Below, piece after piece: positions 6,461-13,353 of a stretch of 15,955 bases of DNA (positions are counted from its first letter, which is position 1; each line of letters opens with the position of its first letter). A program made the position numbers and the translations under genes. The notes under the pieces were generated by a model. The model made no database searches. It saw only the letters and a program-made list of their open reading frames with translations, and was not told where the DNA came from. The stretch comes from Sulfurovum sp. (GTDB taxonomy: Bacteria; Campylobacterota; Campylobacteria; Campylobacterales; Sulfurovaceae), in contig JALSTF010000088.1 in assembly GCA_026983895.1 (NCBI GenBank), forward strand, positions 1 to 15,955, in the 5' to 3' direction.

Positions 6461-7480
6461 GTGTACAGAAAACCAAAGTTCACAGAGTATGTCATGGCAA
6501 GGCTTGTCACTCTGGGGGTATTTGTCTTTATACTCTTTGCGATACTGCTCACGCTTGTCATGAAAGATCCGAAAGATACGCTGCTTTCCATCTCTCTTCT
6601 GGGGCTGGCATTCGTGCTTTTTATTTTTGCTGTTTACCGCGGTGCAAAACGTATGCAAAATGAGCTTGAAGTGATCAGCAGGTATCTTAAAAATATCGAA
6701 AAGATAGAAGAGGTCGAGTATGAGACACGTTTTTTTACCAGTGAATTCGAAGAGATCAATGCCAATCTGATCCGTGTACTCAAAAATGCGAAAAAACGTG
6801 AAGATATCAAACAGCGCTACAATGCAAAACTGAAACTCAAAAACCGGCAGCGTGCCGATATGATCTCCGCGATCGCTCATGAATTCAGAAACCCTATTGC
6901 TTCCATTATGGGGTATTCGCAGACACTGGTGGAGGACCCTGATATTCCCCAGGCTTTACAGGAAAAATTTCTCGGAAAAGTGTATAACAACGGCCAAAAG
7001 ATCGAATCGCTGCTTTCAAGGCTGATCCTGTGGAATAAATTTGAAAGCGGTGATGCGACGCTGCATCCGAGCCGTTTCGATATTGTCTCTCTGGCACATG
7101 AAGTGAAAACGGTACTGAAAGACCCCTATAAAGACCGCGATATCGAAATTATCGGTGAAGAACGTACGGTTGAAGCGGACCGTACCCTGATCGAACTGGT
7201 ACTTAAGAACCTGATGGAAAATGCGCTGAAGTATTCCAAAGAGACCGTTACCGTGAAGATCGATGCCGACCGGATCTCTGTCATTGACAGGGGGACAGGT
7301 ATCAGTGAAAAGGATCTGGGGAAGGTCACCAAGAAGTTCTACCGCTCTGGTACCCATAACTGGGACAATTCCATGGGCTTGGGACTTTCCATCGTCAAGA
7401 CCATCCTGCGGCTGCATGGGAGTGAACTTGAGATTGAGAGCAAACTGGATGAGGGATCCACATTCTCCTTCAGGATTTGA
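6461..7480 (+). CDS. Membrane sensor histidine kinase (orphan)
   Basis: A 339-residue sensor kinase that should autophosphorylate and pass phosphate to a response regulator. Two TM helices (about 14-33 and 41-59) are joined by only about seven residues (MKDPKDT), so it has no periplasmic sensor domain. A charged helical linker (about 65-130) follows, then the HisKA H-box SAIAHEFRNPIASIMGYSQT with His140. The HATPase domain has N-box LKNLMENALKYS (Asn254), G1 DRGTG (276-280) and G2 GLGLS (306-310). The start is GTG 6461, nine bases after AAGGAG; ATG 6494 would cut into the first TM segment. No response regulator is adjacent, so its partner is elsewhere. Its last 11 bases overlap the convergent ABC ATPase gene, leaving no space for an intergenic terminator. 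Confidence 0.9.
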   Translation: MYRKPKFTEYVMARLVTLGVFVFILFAILLTLVMKDPKDTLLSISLLGLAFVLFIFAVYRGAKRMQNELEVISRYLKNIEKIEEVEYETRFFTSEFEEINANLIRVLKNAKKREDIKQRYNAKLKLKNRQRADMISAIAHEFRNPIASIMGYSQTLVEDPDIPQALQEKFLGKVYNNGQKIESLLSRLILWNKFESGDATLHPSRFDIVSLAHEVKTVLKDPYKDRDIEIIGEERTVEADRTLIELVLKNLMENALKYSKETVTVKIDADRISVIDRGTGISEKDLGKVTKKFYRSGTHNWDNSMGLGLSIVKTILRLHGSELEIESKLDEGSTFSFRI

Positions 7481-8108
7481 TCTCTACCTCTCTGGTAGCG
7501 ATCTTCCTGGCTTCTTCCCGGTTATGCGTGACATAGACCAGCGTGAAGCCAAGTGTTTCCTGCAGGCGGACGATCTCTTTGCGAAGCATCCTGTTGCGTT
7601 CGGAATCGAGACTGGAGAGGGGTTCGTCCATCAGCAGGACCTTCGGTGAGAGCGCCAAAGCACGCGCCAGGGCAATGCGCTGCTGTTCTCCTCCGGAAAG
7701 AGTGTCGATACGGCGTGCTTCATACTGCTCCAATCCTACCATTTTCAACAGGCTTTTTACTTTGGCTTCACGTTCTGTTCTGTCCATTTTCCTGATACGC
7801 ATCCCGAATTCTATATTGCCTTTGACATCCAGGTGGGGCCAGAGTGCCAGATCCTGAAAAAGCATACTCACATTTCTGCGGTCAGGAGGGACCAGAATGC
7901 TGCTGTCTCTGGTCACGGTCTTTCTCTCCATGATGATCTCTCCTTTCCCTGGAGCAATGAATCCGGCAATGAGTCTCAGCAGGGTGGTCTTCCCTGATCC
8001 GGATTCTCCCCGTATCACGAGCCGTTCGCCCGTCTCGATATGCAGATCGAAACGGTCGAAAACCGTTTTGTGGTCCCGTGTCAGCGTAATGTTCCTAAGC
8101 GTGATCAT
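7470..8108 (-). CDS. ABC transporter ATP-binding protein, Fe(3+)/FbpC-like, short form
   Basis: ATPase of the importer encoded with the two genes upstream. At 212 residues it is little more than the nucleotide-binding domain. It has Walker A GESGSGKTT (34-42), Q-loop Gln85 in LFQDLALWPHLDV, signature LSGGEQQR (137-144), Walker B VLLMDEPLSSLD (157-168, Glu162) and H-loop His195 in VYVTHNREEA. The C-terminal TOBE regulatory region found in typical FbpC or PotA proteins of about 350 residues is missing; the reading frame simply ends. The start ATG 8108 is preceded by AAGGGA and overlaps the permease gene by 14 bases. The 3' end overlaps the convergent kinase gene by 11 bases. The partner protein types, not the ATPase itself, point to an Fe(3+)-type system. 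Confidence 0.9.
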   Translation of the reverse strand: MITLRNITLTRDHKTVFDRFDLHIETGERLVIRGESGSGKTTLLRLIAGFIAPGKGEIIMERKTVTRDSSILVPPDRRNVSMLFQDLALWPHLDVKGNIEFGMRIRKMDRTEREAKVKSLLKMVGLEQYEARRIDTLSGGEQQRIALARALALSPKVLLMDEPLSSLDSERNRMLRKEIVRLQETLGFTLVYVTHNREEARKIATREVEIKS

Positions 8109-9645
8109 ATTTTTTCCCTTGGTAAGCAGTATAGCCGGAGAGTCCCAAAAGCGGCAGGATCACGATAAGCAGCATGATCAGGCAGAGTGAGGCGACCGTT
8201 GCTTCACTGCCGTTGGCCATTTGGGTAAAGATGTAAACAGGCAGTGTCGCGGTACCGGCCGGGGCGACCAGCATCGTAAGGGTACTTTCGCGCAGGGAAA
8301 AGACAAAGCCGATCATCCCTGCAGCGGCAAGGGAACCCGAGGAGAGCGGAAGGAGGATATAGAGAAGGATCTGATACCATGAAGCCCCTGTCAGCTGGGC
8401 AGCTTCCATGAAAGAGCGGGGTATCTGCGAAAGTCTGAGTTCAATGATCTTGCTGCTGAGGAAAAGATATTTGACCAGATACCCAAAGAGAATGATAAGC
8501 GGTGAAGCGTAAATGATGTTCGTGTAGGGGCGGTTCCAGAAAAGGATCAACGCAATGCCGATGACCGTTGCAGGAAGAATGAACCAAAAGAGGTTCATCG
8601 CGTCCAGTACTCTCCAGCCTTTGATGGTCCTGTAGACAATAATATAGGCAGTGGCAAATCCGAAAAAGACCAGAAGCAAAGCACTCAGTAGCGCATAAAG
8701 GAGGCTTTGGCCAAGTGCGGGGGCAGCTTTATGCAGAGCATGAATGAAGCTCTGGGCATCAATGCTGTGCATAAGCCCGTAAAGCGGCATGCCGATGATG
8801 ATCAGGATAAAGGTGCCGATCAGTACCAAAAACGGTATCTGAAGCGCGTGAAGGGGAATAGTGAGCCTCTCTGTCCGGCTTTTGAATCGGAGGGCTCCTT
8901 TTTTGAAAAGCAGAGATTCGATCCCGAGTATGACAAGTACGATGGCGAGCAGCGGCATCGCATAGAGGGTGGCGGTCCTGAAGTCATAAAAAGCAGAGAA
9001 CTGTATGAAGCTTTCCATGGGAAAGATATCGTAGCGCAGGAAATTGGCGACACTGAATTCTCCCATGCTCAGTATGAAAATGAGCAGAAAAGAGACCATG
9101 GCCGAGGGAAGCATCAGCACAAGGGTGATCTTTGAGAGGACACATCGCCAGGGACACACAAGCAGTCCGGCCTCCTCAAAACGGGGATCGATAGTACGCA
9201 GGGAAACAGATGTGATGAGGATCGCAATGGGAAGATAGACGCTGAAAAGAATGCATGCCGTTCCCCAGAATCCGAACAGTATTTCTCCCCAGGCCCCCTC
9301 ACGCCCTACAAGCATATACCAGCCATAAGCAAGGATGTAGGGCGGTATCAGCAGCGGTATCAAAAGCAGGGCCAGCCAGATCTTTCGGAAATAAAGCGTG
9401 GTCTTCTCCAGCAGGATACCCAGAAACGTACCCGCAAGTGTAGCAGCCGAGGCTACGGTGAAGGCCAGGAGGAGGCTGTTGCCGAAACTCTGCCAGAGCG
9501 ACGGCGTATGCAGCATCTGTCTGTAGCCCTCAAAAGAGAAGCCTGCTTCTGTATGGAAGGTCGAGAAGACCATGGAAAGTACAGGGAGAAGTCCGATGAC
9601 AGCAAGGAGAACAACAACGATCCATGAAGCCGTACGCCGTGTCAT
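8095..9645 (-). CDS. ABC transporter permease, fused two-domain FbpB-like
   Basis: A 516-residue inner-membrane permease in which two binding-protein-dependent transport domains are fused, as in FbpB, with roughly 12 hydrophobic segments. Each half carries an EAA-type coupling loop for the ATPase: IDPRFEEAGLLVCPWRCVLSKI (beginning about residue 152, quoted only in part as a motif) and IPRSFMEAAQLTGASWYQIL (about 408-427). The first loop lacks the usual Gly at its normal spacing, whereas the second is canonical. The N-terminus has one TM helix followed by a periplasmic loop (about 28-50). The start ATG 9645 overlaps the binding-protein stop as ATGA, and the 3' end overlaps the ATPase by 14 bases, so the three genes are tightly coupled. 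Substrate is uncertain: the family moves ferric iron, but relatives carry other small anions or organics. Confidence 0.9.
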   Translation of the reverse strand: MTRRTASWIVVVLLAVIGLLPVLSMVFSTFHTEAGFSFEGYRQMLHTPSLWQSFGNSLLLAFTVASAATLAGTFLGILLEKTTLYFRKIWLALLLIPLLIPPYILAYGWYMLVGREGAWGEILFGFWGTACILFSVYLPIAILITSVSLRTIDPRFEEAGLLVCPWRCVLSKITLVLMLPSAMVSFLLIFILSMGEFSVANFLRYDIFPMESFIQFSAFYDFRTATLYAMPLLAIVLVILGIESLLFKKGALRFKSRTERLTIPLHALQIPFLVLIGTFILIIIGMPLYGLMHSIDAQSFIHALHKAAPALGQSLLYALLSALLLVFFGFATAYIIVYRTIKGWRVLDAMNLFWFILPATVIGIALILFWNRPYTNIIYASPLIILFGYLVKYLFLSSKIIELRLSQIPRSFMEAAQLTGASWYQILLYILLPLSSGSLAAAGMIGFVFSLRESTLTMLVAPAGTATLPVYIFTQMANGSEATVASLCLIMLLIVILPLLGLSGYTAYQGKKYDHA

Positions 9646-10649
9646 TTTGACTGCGACCAGGCTTTCAGATAGGGCTGTATCTCTATCATCTTTTGGGCGA
9701 CCTGTTTAAAGTCGACCGGCATGGTCTTGAGGTCGCGGATGGGCTTCAGGGTGTCCGGCGCTGGTATACCTTTATGGAGCGGTATCTGTGCACAGTCGGC
9801 AAATGCCAGTTTCTTCTCGCTCTCTTTCCCCAGAAGATAGTCAATGAGCTTTTTGGCATTTTCCGGATGCGGTGCTTTGCGGATGAGCATGACGGCATTG
9901 GGTACGACAAATACCCCTGTCCCCTTGTCCCCCTGGTCCGGGTAGACGATCTCTACGGGTTTGCCTGCTTTCAGCCTGCTGACGGCATCATCACTGTCGA
10001 CCAGCGCAAAGCCGTAACTTCCGGAGGCAACGAAATCGGCACTTTCTCCGTTGCTGGTGGCCAGTGCCGTATGGTTGGCTTTCATCGCTTTCATGAAGGC
10101 TTTGGTCTTTTGCTCTCCCCAAAAGGTGAAAAGCGCTGCGATATGCGATGTCGTTGTCCCGAAGAGCGGGTTGGCGATGACCGCGCTTCCTTTGTATTTC
10201 GGGTCGGCATAGGCCAAAATGGAGTCGGGTTTCGTTTTCAGCCCTTTTTGTACGATGAGCACCCGTATTCTTGCAGAAAATCCGGTCCAGTAATGTTCCC
10301 TGTCCCTGAAAGCATCGGGGATGCCTTCAGCCTGTGGACTTGCATAGGGAGCCAAAATGCCTTTTTGGCGCAATATTTCCGCACGTATGGGTTCGTTCGC
10401 CCAGTAGACATCTGCCTGCGGATTCGCCTTTTCGGCGATGAGACGGTTCATGACACCGGTACTTTTGGACTCTTCCGTATCGTAAATGGCATGGACCCTG
10501 ATGCCTGTCTCTTTTTCAAAATCTTTGAGGAGGGGTTCGGAGAAGACTTGGTCTTCGGAGACATAGACGGTGACCGTTCCCTTTGTAGAGTGCGAAGTGC
10601 AGGCACTGAATATAAAGGCGCAGCCGAGTAAAAGGAATAGGGACTTCAT
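9642..10649 (-). CDS. ABC transporter substrate-binding lipoprotein, Fe(3+)/FbpA-like
   Basis: A periplasmic-facing binding lipoprotein, 335 residues. The signal peptide MKSLFLLLGCAFIFSAC ends in a lipobox with Cys17 as the lipidation site. The mature protein has family features: VTVYVSEDQVFSEPLLKDF at the start, the DVYWANEP segment, ANPLFGTTTSHIAALF, SGSYGFALVDSDDA, and VYPDQG near the hinge. These fit the extracellular-binding family that includes FbpA. The adjacent tyrosine pair that binds Fe(3+) in classical FbpA is not evident, so iron specificity is doubtful. The start ATG 10649 has AAGGA six bases upstream; ATG 10655 directly abuts that site and is rejected. It is the first gene of the importer operon, behind a TATAAT promoter, and divergent from the porin gene. 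Confidence 0.88.
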   Translation of the reverse strand: MKSLFLLLGCAFIFSACTSHSTKGTVTVYVSEDQVFSEPLLKDFEKETGIRVHAIYDTEESKSTGVMNRLIAEKANPQADVYWANEPIRAEILRQKGILAPYASPQAEGIPDAFRDREHYWTGFSARIRVLIVQKGLKTKPDSILAYADPKYKGSAVIANPLFGTTTSHIAALFTFWGEQKTKAFMKAMKANHTALATSNGESADFVASGSYGFALVDSDDAVSRLKAGKPVEIVYPDQGDKGTGVFVVPNAVMLIRKAPHPENAKKLIDYLLGKESEKKLAFADCAQIPLHKGIPAPDTLKPIRDLKTMPVDFKQVAQKMIEIQPYLKAWSQSK

Positions 10650-10667
10650 GTGCATCCTTTTTTATGG

Positions 10668-10673
10668 ATTATA
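10668..10673 (-). promoter_or_regulatory. -10 element for the ABC importer operon
   Basis: On the minus strand these bases read TATAAT. The leader would be about 12 bases, and AAGGA lies directly in it. The -35 position reads CTCCTC and is not a match, which suggests activator dependence or a campylobacterial promoter type. Confidence 0.55.
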
Positions 10674-10688
10674 AACATCTTTTCCTTT

Positions 10689-10701
10689 AAGAGGAGCTCT
10701 T
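10689..10701. repeat. Inverted repeat AAGAG-GAG-CTCTT
   Basis: A perfect 5-base inverted repeat around a 3-base centre. It overlaps the -35 position of the importer promoter, where a bound repressor or activator would act. It is short enough to arise by chance. Confidence 0.35.
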
Positions 10702-10702
10702 T

Positions 10703-10712
10703 TGTCATGATA
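10703..10712. promoter_or_regulatory. Candidate shared operator TGTCATGATA
   Basis: A near-palindrome, differing by one base from the perfect palindrome TGTCATGACA at 12410-12419. Its centre (10707.5) is equidistant from the centres of the two outward -10 elements (10670.5 and 10744.5), so it would lie at about -46 for both promoters. That is an activator-like position for each. The protein that might bind is unknown. Confidence 0.35.
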
Positions 10713-10738
10713 CTTATGCTTTTGGAGAAGCCCGTCTA

Positions 10739-10747
10739 TGCTAAAAT
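10739..10747 (+). promoter_or_regulatory. Extended -10 element for the porin gene
   Basis: TGCTAAAAT is an extended -10 (TGn plus TAAAAT), a common campylobacterial promoter form. It would give a leader of about 23 bases before GTG 10777. It overlaps the ATG at 10738, which is one reason for rejecting that start. No good -35 is visible. Confidence 0.5.
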
Positions 10748-10776
10748 GCCGGAAAAGTGTAACCGAAGGCGGGCAA

Positions 10777-12333
10777 GTGAAAAGAAGAAATAGAGCAGGA
10801 ACGGTCATCTTGTCCGTTACTTTTTGGCTGAGTACGAATGCAATGGCTGATGGCGATATGAAATATATCGAGGTGCATGAAAGCCCCAGCAGTACAGTAT
10901 CGTCAAAACCGAAAAGAGTATTGAATGGAAATATGACACTGCACTATGGTGTGCTTCCGGAAAGTGCGGATACTGTAGGCGAGTTGTTTTCCAAGGGTAT
11001 TTTCTACGGCCGGTTGAGGATGAACAGTTTTTACTGGCATTGGACCGATCCTGTGTATCCGAACCATGCACCCAAAGAGATGGGGGTAGGCGGCAGTTTG
11101 ATCTACAAATCCGCGTCATTGGACCATTTCAGTTTTACCGTGGGCGGCTATGCATCGCTTAATCCTGCTTTTTTCAGGTCTCCGGCAAGTGAGGTCAAAT
11201 ATGCCAAAGCCGGCAAAGATACCTTCAGCCGCTATAAAGTGGCCACCGGCGGCGGGTTCGGACTGTATGTACTTGGCCAGGGATATCTGGAATACCATAA
11301 CGATACAGTTGACCTCAAAGGCGGTCGCCAGCTTTTTGAATCGGTCTTTACCAAATCGAACGATACCAAAATGATCCCGAACACTTTCGACGGAGTGAGC
11401 GGTGCAGTGAAAATAGCACCAAAGACGACCATACGCGCTGCCTGGTTCGGTGCACAGAAACTGAGAGACCATGCACACTCCCATGATGTCATCACATTCA
11501 AGGACGGAAGCGGTTCTGCCTATGGAAAATGGAACAATAATGATGACAGCGGCGGACACAAAGGACTGACGTATGATCATTTCATCAAAGCAGGAAAGAG
11601 TCCGGACCATTCCATGTATGTTGCGGACATCCAAAGCAAGTCTGTCAAGCACCTGAAGGCTGCACTGAGCTATCTGCAGATCCCCGGTGTACTCAAAGAT
11701 GCAGTTCTGGAGGCGCACTATACGATTCCGCTGGCCGGTACAGGCTGGGCCGCAAGACCCGGTATCCGATATTATTATCAAATGGATGACGGCGGGGCAA
11801 AAGTGGCCGGCGATACGAACTTTCTTGGAAAACCTGCGGTCGAGAACGGATACAACACCCATGTCCCCGATTCGCTCGATTCCAGCCTTTTCAATGCAAG
11901 GCTGGATATCCTGATGCCGGAGAAAAAAGGGTTTTTCAGACTGGGCTATTCAAAGGTGGCGGATAAAGCAGATATCATTGCGCCGTGGCGGGGATTCCCT
12001 ACGGGAGGATTTACCAGAGCGATGGCACAGTATAACTGGCGGGCCAATACCCAAACATGGATGATAAGGGCCGTTTACAAATTCAACAGTGTGTGGAAAG
12101 CGAGCATAAGATATGCCGTTGAGAATTTCGATGACAATAAGGATTATGTGCTTTCTGACGGAAATGTGATCCATATCGATACATGGACGAATATGACCAA
12201 AGAGCTTCAGATGCGCATACGCTACGGGCATGTTTCTGCCGACAAGTCCACCCCTATGATGCATCATCCGGGAAAAATGAAACCGGACTGGTCCTATGAC
12301 GAATTCCGCCTGGAGTTCAATTATCTTTTTTAG
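10777..12333 (+). CDS. Outer-membrane porin-like beta-barrel protein (OprD-like)
   Basis: An outer-membrane protein of 518 residues from the GTG start. The signal peptide MKRRNRAGTVILSVTFWLSTNAMA is followed by a mature protein of alternating short amphipathic strands rich in Tyr, Gly, Trp and Asn. The protein ends in LEFNYLF; the terminal Phe is the barrel-assembly signal. Strand pairs such as FFRLGYSKVADKAD and MRIRYGHVSADKS are typical of OprD-like porins common in Campylobacterota. A possible exposed loop near residue 232 contains DHAHSHD, and another near the end has MMHHPGKM. GTG 10777 is chosen over ATG 10738: AAGGCGG precedes it, it yields a clean signal peptide, and the ATG falls inside the promoter. 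Being divergent from the importer suggests it admits that system's substrate, but this is inference. Confidence 0.82.
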   Translation: MKRRNRAGTVILSVTFWLSTNAMADGDMKYIEVHESPSSTVSSKPKRVLNGNMTLHYGVLPESADTVGELFSKGIFYGRLRMNSFYWHWTDPVYPNHAPKEMGVGGSLIYKSASLDHFSFTVGGYASLNPAFFRSPASEVKYAKAGKDTFSRYKVATGGGFGLYVLGQGYLEYHNDTVDLKGGRQLFESVFTKSNDTKMIPNTFDGVSGAVKIAPKTTIRAAWFGAQKLRDHAHSHDVITFKDGSGSAYGKWNNNDDSGGHKGLTYDHFIKAGKSPDHSMYVADIQSKSVKHLKAALSYLQIPGVLKDAVLEAHYTIPLAGTGWAARPGIRYYYQMDDGGAKVAGDTNFLGKPAVENGYNTHVPDSLDSSLFNARLDILMPEKKGFFRLGYSKVADKADIIAPWRGFPTGGFTRAMAQYNWRANTQTWMIRAVYKFNSVWKASIRYAVENFDDNKDYVLSDGNVIHIDTWTNMTKELQMRIRYGHVSADKSTPMMHHPGKMKPDWSYDEFRLEFNYLF

Positions 12334-12338
12334 AAGAA

Positions 12339-12357
12339 CGGGGAAAACCCGCTTTTT
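12339..12357 (+). terminator. Weak rho-independent terminator after the porin gene
   Basis: Six bases past the porin stop, CGGG pairs with CCCG across the loop GAAAA, followed by CTTTTT and, slightly later, another T-run. The stem is only four G-C pairs, so efficiency may be low. Its position and T-tract support a terminator. Confidence 0.55.
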
Positions 12358-12409
12358 CTGCTTTTAAAAACCGCATTCAAAATACAAATCCACAATTACT
12401 GATGTTCTC

Positions 12410-12419
12410 TGTCATGACA
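12410..12419. promoter_or_regulatory. Perfect palindrome TGTCATGACA, candidate operator
   Basis: A 10-base perfect palindrome in the gap upstream of the molybdoenzyme operon. It is nested inside a wider inverted repeat, GATGTT at 12401-12406 with AACATC at 12430-12435. It lies about 60 bases before the start predicted from the TTGATA/TAGATT promoter, a usual position for a class I activator. It nearly matches the element at 10703-10712. Confidence 0.4.
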
Positions 12420-12439
12420 ATTGATGAAAAACATCTGAT

Positions 12440-12468
12440 TTGATACAGTGCAGTAAAAAGCATAGATT
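12440..12468 (+). promoter_or_regulatory. Candidate promoter of the psr-like operon
   Basis: TTGATA (12440-12445) and TAGATT (12463-12468) are separated by exactly 17 bases, four of six matches each to the sigma-70 consensus. The leader would be about 125 bases and would contain the three dyads described next. Other AT-rich hexamers downstream (for example TATAGA at 12505) could serve instead. Confidence 0.35.
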
Positions 12469-12484
12469 AATTAGAAACAATAAA

Positions 12485-12497
12485 GCATTTTTAATGC
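12485..12497. repeat. Inverted repeat GCATT-TTT-AATGC
   Basis: Perfect 5-base arms with a 3-base centre in the untranslated region before the psr-like operon. It is the first of three consecutive dyads. Function unknown; it could be an operator or a small hairpin. Confidence 0.4.
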
Positions 12498-12527
12498 AAA
12501 CTTGTATAGACTAATCGTAAGCGGTAT

Positions 12528-12551
12528 CCCGTAAAAACACTGTTTAACGGG
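12528..12551 (+). repeat. Compound hairpin CCCGT ... ACGGG
   Basis: Outer arms CCCGT (12528-12532) and ACGGG (12547-12551) enclose inner arms AAA (12535-12537) and TTT (12543-12545) around the loop CACTG, with an AA/A internal loop. As RNA it would be the most stable structure in the leader. No T-run follows, so it is not a terminator. Confidence 0.45.
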
Positions 12552-12552
12552 G

Positions 12553-12571
12553 GCTTATAACAATTATAAGC
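12553..12571. repeat. Perfect inverted repeat GCTTATAA-CAA-TTATAAGC
   Basis: Eight-base perfect arms around a 3-base centre, ending 16 bases before the AAGGAGG of the first psr-like gene. It follows the compound hairpin directly. It could be a DNA operator for a dimeric regulator, or an AU-rich hairpin that protects or regulates the transcript. It is not followed by T residues. Confidence 0.55.
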
Positions 12572-12598
12572 ATAGCTAAAAATCATCAAGGAGGAAGT

Positions 12599-13351
12599 AT
12601 GAAACTAGGTTTCTTAGTTGACCTTAACCTGTGTATGGGTTGTAAAGGTTGTGAAATCGCGTGTAAAGTGGAAAATGAAGTTCCGCTCGGCTCTTGGCGT
12701 CTGCGTGTAAAATATATTGATATCGGGACATTCCCGGAGGCAAGCAGGAATTTTACACCGCTGCGATGCAACCATTGTGAAAGTGCGCCGTGTGAGCGTA
12801 TCTGTCCGGTCTCTGCACTGCATTATCTCGAGAATGGTATCGTGAATGTCGACAGTTCAAGATGTATCGGATGTGCTGGCTGTATGATGGCCTGTCCTTA
12901 TGGAGCGATCTATATGGACCCTGAAACAAATACAGCGGACAAGTGTACTTACTGTGCACACCGTGTTGAAAGCGGCATGATGCCTGCATGTGTGGTCATC
13001 TGTCCGGTACAGGCGAACATTTTCGGTGATGTTGAAGATGAAACAAGCAATATCTCGAAATATATCATGGCACACCAGGGAAGCGGTGTTCAGGTGCGTA
13101 AACCTGAAAAGAACACACATCCCAAGCATTTCTATGTAGGAGGTGGAACGCAGACACTTGATCCATTGGCACAGGAAAGAATTGAAGGTTATGGTCTGTT
13201 CAACAAAATTACACATCTGAAACATATCGGAAATCCGCATGAATCAGTAATAGACAGATTCCTTGAACCGTTCAAGAGCGAAGAGAAGCTGGATAACAGA
13301 AGTTTTATGAACTTTGACAAGCCGGCAGACAAATCCAAAGGAGGACACTAA
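12599..13351 (+). CDS. Four-cluster [4Fe-4S] electron-transfer subunit, PsrB/PhsB/NrfC type
   Basis: A 250-residue iron-sulfur subunit linking the membrane quinone subunit to the molybdenum subunit. Sixteen cysteines form four cluster motifs: Cys12-15-18-22 (CMGCKGCEIAC), Cys57-60-65-69 (CNHCESAPCERIC), Cys89-92-95-99 (CIGCAGCMMAC) and Cys116-119-131-135. This is the standard layout for electron-transfer subunits of the DMSO reductase family. It has no signal peptide and is probably carried across the membrane with the Tat-bearing catalytic subunit. After residue 140 there is a tail of about 110 residues without cysteines, longer than in many family members. A strong AAGGAGG (12588-12594) lies 4 bases before the ATG. 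It is first in the operon, ahead of the membrane and catalytic subunits. A psrB name is plausible but depends on the unproven substrate. Confidence 0.92.
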   Translation: MKLGFLVDLNLCMGCKGCEIACKVENEVPLGSWRLRVKYIDIGTFPEASRNFTPLRCNHCESAPCERICPVSALHYLENGIVNVDSSRCIGCAGCMMACPYGAIYMDPETNTADKCTYCAHRVESGMMPACVVICPVQANIFGDVEDETSNISKYIMAHQGSGVQVRKPEKNTHPKHFYVGGGTQTLDPLAQERIEGYGLFNKITHLKHIGNPHESVIDRFLEPFKSEEKLDNRSFMNFDKPADKSKGGH

Positions 13352-13353
13352 AA

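Noticed and set aside
5969..6880. A 303-residue minus-strand open frame
   Set aside because: It is antisense to the end of dapE, the thioredoxin-fold gene and the kinase gene, all with clear motifs; its composition is that of a shadow frame.
10703..10720. Possible Fur box before the Fe(3+)-type importer
   Set aside because: TGTCATGATACTTATGCT has a few matches to the Fur consensus but not enough of its repeated GATAAT units, so iron regulation by Fur is not claimed.
11116..11862. A 248-residue minus-strand open frame
   Set aside because: It is antisense to the porin gene, which has a signal peptide and terminal Phe; no domain is recognisable.
12553..12571. Inverted repeat considered as a terminator or FNR site
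   Set aside because: No T-run follows it, and it lacks the TTGAT-N4-ATCAA pattern, so it is listed only as a dyad of unknown function.
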